DNA of 64,000 bases, taken from positions 30,210,906 through 30,274,905 of the forward strand of contig OX463818.1 of NCBI GenBank assembly GCA_949825045.1, given 5' to 3'. The notes under the pieces were generated by a model, which made no database searches, was not told the DNA's origin, and saw nothing but the letters and a program-made list of their open reading frames with translations. The position numbers and the translations under genes were made by a program. Below, in pieces: positions 52,251 to 62,354 of the stretch. The stretch is from Argyresthia goedartella. Lineage: Eukaryota > Arthropoda > Insecta > Lepidoptera > Argyresthiidae. Every line of letters starts with the position of its first letter. The first letter of the stretch is position 1.

Positions 52251-53590
52251 ACATAACACGATCTGACAGCCAGATCGTGTTATGCTGGCTGAAGGCTTCA
52301 GTTCACAAGCTGGAGATTTTTGTGGCGAATCGGGTTTCGCAGATTTTGAATTCGGAGGTTCCCTTAATCTGGAGACATGTTCCAGGAGAGATGAACCCAG
52401 CAGACTGTGCGTCTCGTGGGTGTCACGCTCCGGAGTTGGTTGGACATCCCTTGTGGTGGGGTTCAAAATGGTTGACTCAAGCCGAATCGGATTGGCCAAT
52501 GAGTCCACGCGTTACCTCGGCGAACGGCGCCTTGACAGTCGGTGTCTGCACGACGCAACCAGAGCCGGAAGAGGAGTTCAGCCTGCTGGAACGGTACAGC
52601 TCGCTCGACAAGCAGGTCAATGTGACCGCCTGGATCTTCCGATTTGCGCGGAATTGTCCAACTGATGGGAGCTGTGGCTCGGCTCAACCCGTTTATTGAC
52701 CCTCACGGATTGCTGAGGGTAGGAGGTCGGCTGCGGAATGCCAACCTGCCTTATGCGGCTCGCCACCCGTTGTTACTCCCTAGGAAAGGGAAGTTGGTCA
52801 AACTGTTGATACAGGATCGACACATTCGGAATGGGCATATCGGATGCCACGCCTTGATGGCGTTTCTCCAGCGCGAGTTCTGGATTCTATCAGGAAGACG
52901 CTTAGTGCGTAGCGTCGTATTTCGGTGCCTGCCTTGTTATCGGGCCAAGGCGGCTACGATGCAGCCCCAGATGGGCGATTTGCCCTCGGATAGGGTTAAC
53001 GAAATCCGGCCCTTTGCGGGCGGATTTCGCGGGACCATTCATGGTCAAGTCTTCACAGCTACGGAACGCCAGATTAGTGAAGGCATACCTGTGCGACTTC
53101 GTGTGCTTGGCCACGAAGGCAGTCCACTTGGAGGTGGTCAGTGACCTCACTACAGAGGCATTTATCGCATGTCTAGATCGGTTCGTCTCACGAAGGGGCC
53201 TCCCGACAATAATCCGTTCGGACAACGGCACAAATTTTGTCGGAGCCAGGCGATATCTACAGGAGGTCACTCAATTCCTGAACGGTAACCAGGACACCGT
53301 CGGTACGGCTTGCTCCCGACGAGGGATTGAATGGGTTTTCAGTCCGCCGGGATGTCCTCATTGGGGAGGAATATTTGAGGCTGCGTTTAAATCGGCTAAG
53401 TCGCACCTGACAAGGATCATTGGTTAGACCTCTCTACGCTTTGAAGAGCTTGCGACGCTGTTCTGTCAAATTGAAATGACACGGAACTCGCGTCCGTTGT
53501 GCCCGCTCAGTTCGGATCCAAATGATTTGGAAGCGTTGACGCCGGGTCACTTCCTGATAGGTCAGCCCCTTAACGCCCTGCCAGAATACC
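52251..53590 (+). pseudogene. BEL-4 RNase H-integrase in inverted orientation (spacer)
   Basis: The plus strand encodes SQIVLCWLKASVHKLEIFVA, RHVPGEMNPADCASRGCHAP, LLRVGGRLRNANLPYAARHP, zinc domain, VKAYLCDFVCLATKAVHLE, IIRSDNGTNFVGARRYLQEV and HWGGIFEAAFKSAKSH. It extends further into RNase H than copy A. The same 137-bp deletion as copy A is present; a loss of a few bases near 53020 removes the first catalytic Asp region and changes frame, and a TAG lies near 53427. Confidence 0.88.
52252..52284. repeat. Fold-back hairpin at the inversion junction
   Basis: CATAACACGATCTG and its exact complement CAGATCGTGTTATG are separated by ACAGC. The right half belongs to BEL-4 coding sequence; the left half is an inverted copy and abuts the inner edge of the 3.5-kb inverted repeat. 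Confidence 0.9.
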
Positions 53591-54173
53591 CATTCGGTGA
53601 TGTTAAGTTAAGTCGGTTACGGCACCGGTTTTCGTTGCGCGGATCGACCGCGAGTAATCGGGACATCACTAGCGGAAACGGAATCGCAGCTGTCACTCGT
53701 ACAGAAACAAGATGAAAAATTAGAGGTTACTTTCTTGTCGGGAGAAAAAACATGTCTGCTCATGGCGTCGGGCCTTGACTGTATTTCAGTGTAACGATGG
53801 TCTAACACAGGTGTCGGGCCTGGTCGGAGTGTTAATCATAAACATCGTCGGGAAATAAGTAGATTCGCTACCAAGGAGTGAGTGATTTGTGTTGTGAAGG
53901 TTGAAGTTGTACGGTCCCCAACTCGTCGTAATCGGACAGCGACTCCTCGTGTCGGCAGGCAACACGCCGGCGACAGCGTCGGGCTGCGAAGAGAGTGAGA
54001 TTCGGTTCCTCTCCCCCCACTCGTGCACTCCTTATCCCATATTCCTGCCTCGAATTGAGCTCTCGAATTTCTGTCTACGGCGGCAAGGGCAGTACCACTT
54101 GCGATTCTCCCTCCTGGCAAAAACTCACCCCCTCAAGATTCCACGCCGTTCGGTTGAGGCGTGGAATTAAACA

Positions 54174-55855
54174 ACGCGCTTCTGGGAAACTGAAGAAATA
54201 CAACCGACAGCACCCCTTATGAAGACTTCTGCGAAAAGTACTTTATGGAAACAACGGAACGGCGGTGCGACGGCAGATACATAGTCAAGGTGCCATTGAA
54301 GGACGACATCACAACAAAACTAGGGCAATAAAAGCCTCAGGCCGTCTCTCAATTTTTACAATTAGAGAGAAGAATGGCTAAACAACAACAATTTGCAATA
54401 CGCTACAAAGAATTCATAAATGAATACAAGGCACTGGGTCACATGAAACCGGCAAAAAGGTCAACAAACTCGCAACTACAAACATACCTACCTCACCACG
54501 GTGTAATTAGAGAAGAGTCTAGTACAACCAAACTACGAGTAGTATTTAACGCGTCAATGAAAACCGATACGAAGTTTAGCCTCAACGACTGCATGGAAAA
54601 AGGTCCTAACCTCCAAAAAGACATCTCAGCCCTTATTATCAACTGGAGAAAGTACAAATTCGCACTGACAGCGGATGTGGAAAAAATGTACCGGCAAATC
54701 TACGTGCACGATCATCACCATCAGAGCCGCTCCAGGAAATGCAGTTATGCATTGTGACGTATGGAACGAAAGTAGCGCCTTTCCTCGCTATGCGCACTCT
54801 ACGAAAACTAACTGATGATGAAGGAAGGACATATCCAGATGCAGAAAAAGCTCTACGTCATGAATTCTACATGGATGACGTCATAGCTGGGCGAAACTCA
54901 ACCGATGATGCGAAGGAACTTCAGTTACAGCTGGACAAACTACTTTGAAAGGGTGGATTCACCCTACGGAAGTAGTTGAGCAACGAGCCAGCAAAATCTA
55001 TAGCAAAAATACAAAACCGATCAGAATACTTTCAACTTCAAAAAAGAAGAATCAACGAAAACTCTGGGTCTCAGCTGGATGAAAAACGACGACGTGTTTT
55101 TCTTCAACTGGGAGGTCCTAACAAGCAACGGAAAACTGACAAAACGTATTTTGCTATCCGAAATAAGCAAACTATACGACCCACTGGGATGGTTGGCCCG
55201 CATGGTTATCAAAGCTAAGATCATGTTCCAAAAACTATGAACGGATAATTTCACATGGGACGAATGCCTGCCTAACGAATTAACAAAAGAATGGGAGTTA
55301 TTGCGCTCCGATCTACCTAATATCAAAAACATAAAACTACAACGATGGATTAATTAGAGACACCCAAAGGCAGTCGTACAACTACACGGATTTCGCGACG
55401 CCAGCGAAAAGGCTATTTCAAGCGTCATCTACAGCATTTCCGTATCTGAAACTGGAAAAATCAGCATAACCCTAATTATTGCTAAAACAAAAGTGGATCC
55501 ACTTAGGAAGAAAGTAACTCTACCGAGGCTTGAACTGGAAGGGGCTGTCCTATTAGCGAAACTAATGCAGAAGTTCGAAAATTCCTTAACTGAAGTACCA
55601 CTGCAAATTTATTGTTGGACAGACTCCCAAGTGTTCCTAGCATGGCTATGGGGAAATGAAGCCAGATGGGAAAAATACATCGGAAACAGAACCGCACAAA
55701 TTAAAAAAATCACACCCGTAACAGAATGGCGGTACGTGAAATCGGGAGAAAATCCAGCTGATTGTGCAACCAGAGGTCAACTAAAAACCTTCAACTTATG
55801 GTGGTTGGACCTCAATGGTTACCTGACTGGAATAAACAGGAAAAAACGGAAATGA
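54174..55855 (+). pseudogene. BEL-3 reverse transcriptase and RNase H (copy C)
   Basis: Same segments, frames and breaks as copy B in inverse. RT motifs TADVEKMY and EFYMDDVIAG and the RNase H TDSQ and NPAD motifs are present; one substitution near 55497 changes Ala to Asp at the start of the LRKKVTLPRLELEG segment. Confidence 0.87.
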
Positions 55856-57083
55856 GTTCGAAATCTACAATTAACGAAGTCCACCAAACGTGTGCGTCAG
55901 CAATACCTACACAAACACATGTCGAGGCGACAAATTCTACATCGGTCATCAAAACATTGCTTGCGTCGCGCAGTTCGTTAGAGCATATTACAAGAATAAT
56001 CAGTTGGTTGCTGAGATTTAAAGAAAAAACAACTTCGAAACGAACATTTGAAAACTATCTGGAACTGCAAGAACTTGAAAAAGTAAGAAACATCGTCATC
56101 AAGGCCACCCAAACGGAAGAATTTGGAGATGACTTGGAAAACATAAAGAAAACTGGATCCATGAACAAGAAAAGTCAACTTCTGCAACTGTCACCCTTCA
56201 TAGATGACTACGATATACTGAGAGTTGGAGGACGTTTACAAGCTTCAGCGCTACACTATGATACGAAACATCCTATTATTCTACCTCACAGCGGCCGCTT
56301 AACTGAACTGGTCATCGAGCTGACCCACAAGCAAACTTTGCACGGCGGTCCCCGCCTAACGTTAGCCAAAATAAGGCACCGGTATTGGGTCGTTGGAAGA
56401 AATAGAGCTGTGAAAAAACAACTTCTGCTTTGTATCACTTGCCACAGATACAGATCTGACAAGACCGAACAGATCATGGGAAATCTGCCGAGTGTAAGAA
56501 TAACACCGTCGCGCCCCTTCACTCACACAGGGGTAGATTTCACTGGGCACGTGGAGATAAAAATAAACAAAGGCAGAGGAGTGAAGACAAGCAAAGGCTA
56601 CATAGCCATCTTCATCTGCATGGTCACGAAAGCCGTCCACATAGAACTCGTGTCGGATATGACGTCATCAACATTCCTTGCGGCTTTGAAGAGAATGTGT
56701 GCCAAAAGGGGTACCCCAAAACGTATGTACTCAGATAATGGCTCCAACTTTTTAGGGGCGGCAAGGGCCCTACGACAAGAATTCAAGTCCTTCAAGACGC
56801 TGATATCCCCAGAATTCTGTAGTGAAGTCAACTCCTTAGAGATACAGTGGCACTTCAATCCAACACTGGCTCCAGAACCAGGAGGACTATGGGAAGCTGC
56901 AGTACGATCAGCAAAACATCACCTGAAGAGGGTCCTTGGAGATCAAAAGCTGACATTTGAGCAGTTTTCGACACTACTGCACCAAATCGAAGCCTGTTTA
57001 AACAGCCGCCCTCTTTGTCCTATCTCAGAAGACCCAGATGACATCGAGTACTTAACTCCAGGATACTTCCTTACGGGAAGTCC
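55762..57083 (+). pseudogene. BEL-3 integrase (copy C, truncated)
   Basis: 440 codons with zinc domain and complete catalytic core (VDFTG, SDNGS, GGLWEA). One substitution gives PEPGG in place of PEAGG. The frame continues for a few codons of foreign sequence past 57083 and stops at 57097, so the C-terminal DNA-binding domain is lost. Confidence 0.9.
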
Positions 57084-58142
57084 GAGTGTGACGTCATGAA
57101 GCTTCTTGATGCTCTTGGCGGTTGGTTCAAGCATTTCTGGTTGATTTAGCAGAGTGTGGACGTATGATGAGAAGAGATGTCTTTTGTTATCGTAGCGGTG
57201 ACATATTATTTCCCAGGCGGAGTCGTAGTTTTCCGCACTCACGTTAAGATGCTGAATAAGCTTTTCAGCTTCGTTTTTCAGCTTAGTTTTCAGGTGTTGC
57301 ATCTTCTGTGCTTTGGATTGTAGCGGATTTGTATGAATAGTATCCGTAAACAGGTCCTTAAAGGATACCCATTTAGTATAATCTCCGTTAAATTCCGGCA
57401 GATCTATTTTCGGAGTTGACTTCTGGAAGTGTTAAGACGACCACATTTTTCGGTTTAGTTCTGTCTTGTATTCTTCATAGGTAGATTCCCACTTGTTGAA
57501 TTCGTCCACGTATCCCGCGTTCGCACCTTGTAGTAGGTACTCGAGCTCGCAGTGTATTTTGTCAATTGCGCCCCATTTAGCTTTCAATGTGGCGAGCTTA
57601 TCCTCTAAGTCCCATTTTTCGGTGCTTGAGGAGATGTTGATTTTCGAAACAGCTCTTTTGAAGGCGTTAAAGTTGAAGCGTTGCTGACGCAACAGAGTTT
57701 CGGCCTTGTTGCTATCAATGTTAGTTCCCGGGGTTACTTGCGCTCTTTCCGGCGGTTGCGTTCCTGATGTGCTCGCGATGGCGGTAGGAGTATGGGAGTG
57801 TTGCTGTTGCATCCATCCCTTCGTAGTTAGTAGTTGTTGTTGCGGTGGTTGCTGTTGTAGTTGTTGAATGTTTTGCTTCGTTTCTTCGTACAAGGCTCTG
57901 GTCTTCGTGTAGACGTCTTTCACGAAGTACTCGTTGCTTTGGTCTTCAACTTGCAAAAGTGTTTTGTGGTTGATTTCGAACTCCAGCCAGTGGGAGTCCA
58001 GAGCATTGGATCGTTTCTCCAAGTACTCTTGAGTTTTGCGAGATGCGGAGTCCTTCTTGTAGTTTTGACAGATTGTCTTGATGTTTTCGAAGGCTGCGCT
58101 CTGCTTGTTGATGAGTTCTTTAATCTTTGCGTTGCTGAACAT
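57084..58142 (-). pseudogene. BEL-3 gag
   Basis: BEL/Pao Gag in the minus frame from the ATG at 58142. Residues 1-75 match the N-terminal pattern (NYKKDSASRK ... EKRSNALDSHWLEFE); a Gln-rich stretch lies near residues 95-115, and a DUF1759-type capsid follows with PKIDLPEFNGDYTKWVSFKD and ENYDSAWEIICHRYDNKRHL. A single TAA at 57432-57434 interrupts it in frame. It is truncated at 57083 by the inversion breakpoint; the zinc knuckles and protease are not found in the window. Confidence 0.85.
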
Positions 58143-58358
58143 TTTGGTAGTTGACGGGTTTTCCGTAGGCTTTAGGTTCTTGAGACCCCAATGTTGTCGA
58201 TGTCTTCAGTTTCCACTATGGTGGACTTCCTCGTAGAGTTGAGGTCAGTTAGGGCGACTTCTTGCGTACAAGCACACGATGTTTGCTTGCTAGGTAGCTT
58301 GCACCGTAGAGTTGGACGACTCGAGGTCTGATGTTGAAGGTTCGAAGGACCAATTTTA
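58143..58358 (-). promoter_or_regulatory. BEL-3 leader with probable primer-binding site
   Basis: The minus strand reads TGGTCCTTCGAACC at 58339-58352, a few bases after the LTR end, at the place of the primer-binding site and with an almost identical counterpart in BEL-1. The rest is untranslated leader up to gag. Confidence 0.6.
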
Positions 58359-58611
58359 TGTACATATGGGCCGTCAGGTCTTGTTGCCGCAGCCCGTTGC
58401 TTCGTTCGTTAGGGGTTGATAGTTGTAGTTAAATCCAGCTAGTTTAATAACTGACGTTTATCATCGAGTAAGACAAAAGTAGAACGCTGATGTGGTTCGG
58501 TTCTGTTCACTAGTAGTTGATTTAAGTAAGTGGCAGTTAGGTATAAGAGATTGCTAAATTTATACAATTATAATTGCTAAGTAAGTATTGTGCAAGGCGT
58601 TGGCCTGTACA
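58359..58611 (-). repeat. BEL-3 5' LTR, complete (253 bp)
   Basis: In element orientation it begins TGTACAGGCCAACGCC and ends CCCATATGTACA. Its first 160 bases match the truncated 3' LTRs at 38131 and 46171. Directly beyond it lies the Merlin pseudogene, the original right-hand insertion site of BEL-3. Confidence 0.82.
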
Positions 58612-58612
58612 T

Positions 58613-58948
58613 CTATTATTAAAAAAACATGTGAAACCAGGCACAATAATCCATTCAGATTACTGTTCCTATAATGCCCTGCCGGCCCATGGCTACATAC
58701 ACAGGAAATTAAGCCATTCAGAAGAATTTGTGGCATAAGATGGGACACACCCAGCGCATTGAAAGCCAATGGTGTCACTTAAAGAAGCGGTTCAATAAAG
58801 TTAACTGCAAAGGAAACTTTGAGGATTAGCTAATAGACCACCAATGACGGCACCATTGCAGAAAAACTCACATTAATCCTTTTGTAAATTTCATTAGGGC
58901 TTTAAAGCAAGTTTATGATAAATAGACAATAGTATATTGTATTATTTA
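58613..58948 (+). pseudogene. Merlin (IS1595/ISXO2-like) transposase fragment
   Basis: The plus strand encodes KKHVKPGTIIHSDYCSYNAL, HGYIHRKLSHSEEFVA, then after a stop and a 1-base frame change HTQRIESQWCHLKKRF. This is the second half of the Merlin DDE domain: Asp in IxSD, the GYxHxxxxHSxxFV segment and Glu in THTQRIEs-x-W. The catalytic first Asp region is absent. Further stops follow near 58820-58850. Merlin elements are cut-and-paste transposons; this is an old remnant. Confidence 0.75.
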
Positions 58949-58989
58949 ATAAATAAAAAAATATGTAAATTAATATTGTTTTTTTTTCC

Positions 58990-59473
58990 AATTTTTAGTT
59001 ATTATGTGTGAAGCGAGCTAGGCGACCCTATAAAGTTTCACAGAACTAATTTTGCTATAGGTCACTTCTTTTTGAATACTAAAGACAGGTTTGTTGGGTC
59101 ATAAAGTTGAGAACCACCGGGAGCCGAGCAAAGCGTTGCAGAATTAGGCGACCCCATGTAGTTTCACAGAACTAACGTTGCTATAGGTCACTTCTGTTCG
59201 AATACAAAATGTAGGTTTGTTAGGTCATAACGTTGAGAACCACCGGGAGCCGAGCGAAGAGGAGCGGAGCGAGGTGACTCCATGTAGTTTCACAGAACTG
59301 AATTGGTGGCTATAGATCACTTTCTGTTTAAATACTAAAGATAGATTTGTTAGGTCACAACGTTGAGAACAACTGGGAGCTGAGCGAAGCGGGGCGGAGT
59401 GAGGCGACTCCATGTAGTTTCACAAAACCCAATTGGTGGCTATATATCACTTTCTGTTTAAATACTAAAGATT
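58990..59473. repeat. Tandem repeat, about 126-bp unit, four copies
   Basis: GTTTCACA at 59035, 59161, 59287 and 59417 marks units spaced 126, 126 and 130 bases. Each contains TAGGTCACTT/TAGATCACTTTCTG, GTTGAGAACCACCGGGAGCC and GAGGCGACCCCATG-type phrases. The last unit is interrupted by the LTR that starts at 59474. No coding function; the minus-strand frame at 59225-59413 is spurious. Confidence 0.88.
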
Positions 59474-59907
59474 TGTTATTGCGCCAGTGGACGGGTGGGG
59501 TTTTAAACACAAAAACAGCTGTACTATTAACACTGATATATTCTTATTATTCAACACACACACACACACAGTGATACATTTACAAGTACGCTGAGAGAGA
59601 AAGGTGAGACCGGCAGTTTATTAGCAGAGGACTAGAGACTGATCAACTGTTTTATTATGACTTCAGATTGTAACTGACTTCCCTAGGGCTCCAGACTCGT
59701 TTATATATCAAAAGTTATGGGAAAGACAAACAAAACATACTCATCAGCAAATTAGGAAAATAACTAATTAGTGGCTGACCCTTGTACAGTAAACATGTAG
59801 ATCTTTCTGGAATATTTCAAGTCAACATCCGAATGAGATATCAGCATCTTAATGAGGTACAGTCATACACACATAATATATATAGGTACAGTGATCCATA
59901 CATAACA
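59474..59907 (-). repeat. 3' LTR (434 bp)
   Basis: TGTTATTGCGCC...CATACATAACA on the plus strand. In element orientation TGATATATAAACGAG (about 59697-59711) is a TATA box and AATAAAACAG (about 59648) a polyadenylation signal; a (TG)n run of about 18 bases lies at 59553-59570. It ends on TGTTAT/ATAACA inverted termini. Confidence 0.85.
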
Positions 59908-59924
59908 CCTCCCCCCTTAAGAAA
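59908..59924 (-). promoter_or_regulatory. Polypurine tract
   Basis: The minus strand reads CTTAAGGGGGGAGG directly before the LTR. Confidence 0.8.
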
Positions 59925-60020
59925 AAAAAAATCGTTTTCTTTTACAAATTTCTAGAGTACAATATCGACTATACTTACCTAATATAAAATAATACATAAC
60001 ATTTGTAATACAATACCAAC

Positions 60021-60620
60021 TTACAAATCTTTTAATTGTGCTATTCTGGCACTTCGTCTTAATGGCGTTTTTACAGTTTCATCACTTTTTGGGATCTGTT
60101 CCATTTCTACATGAGTTATATTATCATTATCTATATTGGTTACATTGAGGGTAATACATTTTGTAACCCTACTACAACAATTTCGAGTATCTTCTAATGC
60201 TAACATTCTACTTGCATTATTACAAAAGAATCTTCTTATGATTAAATATTTAATAACTCTGTAAATTACATAGAAGAACAATATTTTTATAAATGACATG
60301 AGGATATTTATGAAATATGCATTATTCTTAATATTATGCCACACATTTTCCTCATTTTCTAAATCATTAATATTTTTTTCTGTCTGATCAATTTTATGAC
60401 TTGCAACCTTCAGACTTTAGATATCACTTTAGTATTATCGCGTAATTTAAGGGTACAAATTCAATTTTAGAAATATTTCTTACCTTTGGTTTTTTACAAC
60501 AATCATCTTCGATTAAATCTATTGAAGGCAAATACGAATTAAAATGACTTTCTAATCCATTATTTTGTGTCTGTAAAATTACATTATCTGTTTAGAATTT
60601 ACAATTGCCCGAAATTTGTA
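60021..60620 (-). pseudogene. env: Env-like protein, C-terminal part
   Basis: An open minus frame of about 110 codons ends at 60021. It holds a short helical, acidic segment, a hydrophobic anchor of about 22 residues, then a basic cytoplasmic tail ending in an RRSARIAQL-type sequence. Upstream pieces (60345-60620) in broken frames include a Cys-Cys pair and a helical segment, matching the arrangement in front of the anchor of errantivirus and baculovirus-F-like Env proteins. The N-terminal two thirds are missing. Confidence 0.6.
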
Positions 60621-60640
60621 TTATAAATGTAAAGATCCCC

Positions 60641-62136
60641 CCCCTTTATGTTTAATTTTTTATATTTTAACCTATACTTAACAAAACGCTTTTAAGCATA
60701 TGTTGATTGCAGAAATATTCAATAGTAATATTTCTCAGTGTAATAGCCAAATGTGATCATATTACTATGGTAGGACTTGCTACGTTGTGTAATTTTTTGT
60801 TTCAGCAAACCCAGATTCTTTTAGAGGCATGAAATAGGTAAACAAAATCCATGAAAAAGAAATTAATAGTTTGAGATGGAGGTGATGTAATTGGTCATAA
60901 AAATTTGTTTAGAAAGATTTGGAAAGATCCTTGGACGAGGCAAACATCGAATAATTATAAGCTTAAAGAAGGTAGTTACAGTTCCCTAAATCTAGATTCT
61001 GTCGCTTTTGTCATAAAAAAATGGGGGAAGGGGGGAGTGGAACATGCCCCAATGCGCATCTACCTGCGAATTGCAACCAGCATTACTAAGTGAAAGATCT
61101 CGCATCTAGATTAACATCTAGTTGCGAGATCTGTTGAATTCCCTTTAATGAGGAGTAAGGATTTCCCTAAGCTTGGCACACGATGCTACAATAGGGCCTA
61201 ACGGACCCTAAGTGACGCATGTACTTATATCAAATGACAAACTTGGAGCTATTTTGATATTCCCTACGGGTGTGATTCCTCGACCGAATGCAAATCATAT
61301 TAATTCGTTAGCATTCCCGCAGTATGCAACTGCAACAACGCCACGTGACTCGGAAGTATTCGCGGTCAACTGTCTCACTCAGACAACCGCGAGAACCGGC
61401 CAGCAATAATTTAATTCGCGGGGTTTGGAAGACATATTCCCATCCTTTCTTACGCGTGGCGTGACTTACTCCCTTGTGATCGGGCACTACTGCTACTCGC
61501 CATGACAATATGTACATCCCCTACCCTGTAAGACTTTTCAACAAACTCAAAAAACTCAACTGTAATTTTAATTCAGGATATAAGGATGGGGAATGCCTAC
61601 CTAAGCGGCTAGCCGACGACAGATCTACCTTAATCAGTTTTTAATACCCAGTAACACCCATCTCATGTCGACGCAGCTATTTAAATAGGCGAACAACAGT
61701 GCTACGCATTATGGATTATCATTACACGCTTTGTACCTACATAACATTTTCCGTTTGTTATTCAGATAAGTATAATGAGAAGTCCGAGTCGAGATAATTA
61801 ACTCAAAGTTCCAGTAACAATTATATACGCCCCTACTAAGACCAAAACTTCTACTATATTGACACTGCCTTGTGGTGTACAGTTAAAAAGGACAAGCAAC
61901 GACAATATTGACAATACACGGTACAGGTATTTAAAATGAAGAGCAATCAATAAATAAGGTTAAGTAAACTGTGCATCAAACCAGACAGGAGCTCCCGGCG
62001 CGCTGAGATGCCGCGCGAAAGCAGGTCAAAGCTCACCCGATCAGCCGGCTGATGGTCAGGTACAGCCGCGCGTTGCTAAGCCAACAAGCGCGAGCGCAGC
62101 CCCTGGAAATGTCTGCCCGATACGAAATGAGTGATA
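60641..62136. other. Unclassified 1.5-kb stretch
   Basis: No supported gene. A plus frame at 60905-61093 (62 codons) and a frame at 61212-61409 have no family pattern. GC rises towards the right end (61985-62110), with CGCGC-rich words. The hairpin AGATCTCGCATCTAG/CTAGTTGCGAGATCT lies at 61094-61131 (two 13-15 base arms). May contain remnants of the element to its left or host DNA. Confidence 0.4.
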
Positions 62137-62326
62137 TGTTAAAATCCGCGCCTTAACCGAAAGGGGTGGAATCTTGGTAGGGTTGTTTTTCATTGGAATG
62201 TCACAAGCAGTACTGACCTTGACGCGTGGACCGGCGAAGTGACAGCTAGCTAGTGATGTCCCGATCACTCGCAGTCGATCCGCGCAACAAAAACTGAGGT
62301 GCGTTCCGAAGCATAAATATTAAACA
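62137..62326 (-). repeat. BEL-4 LTR, internally deleted (copy 2)
   Basis: Ends TGTTAAAATCCGCGCC...AATATTAAACA correspond to both ends of the 576-bp LTR at 43645-44220, but some 385 bp of the middle are missing. Diverged more than the duplicated copies are from one another. Confidence 0.8.
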
Positions 62327-62354
62327 GTCACCCGCCCGGACAGGCCCGAACCTG

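Larger units (their letters stand above)
53591..57083 (+). repeat. Right arm of 3,493-bp inverted repeat (copy C)
   Basis: Inverse of 48758-52250. It holds a BEL-4 integrase scrap, the truncated BEL-4 LTR (53622-54173), and BEL-3 RT, RNase H and integrase up to LTPGYFLTGSP, where it breaks off against BEL-3 gag. Confidence 0.95.
59474..60640 (-). mobile_element. 3' end of an Env-bearing LTR retroelement
   Basis: Minus strand: env C-terminal part (60021-60620), a polypurine tract and the 3' LTR. The rest of the element is absent. It is inserted in the 126-bp tandem repeat. The Env and LTR differ from BEL-3, so this is a separate family, probably of the Gypsy/errantivirus kind. Confidence 0.7.

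Noticed and set aside
57861..58154. 97-codon plus-strand frame over BEL-3 gag
   Set aside because: Antisense of the Gag N-terminus, which has clear family pattern on the minus strand.
58990..59473. CRISPR-like array
   Set aside because: Units of 126 bp are continuous tandem repeats without the short repeat and unique spacer pattern, and the DNA is eukaryotic.
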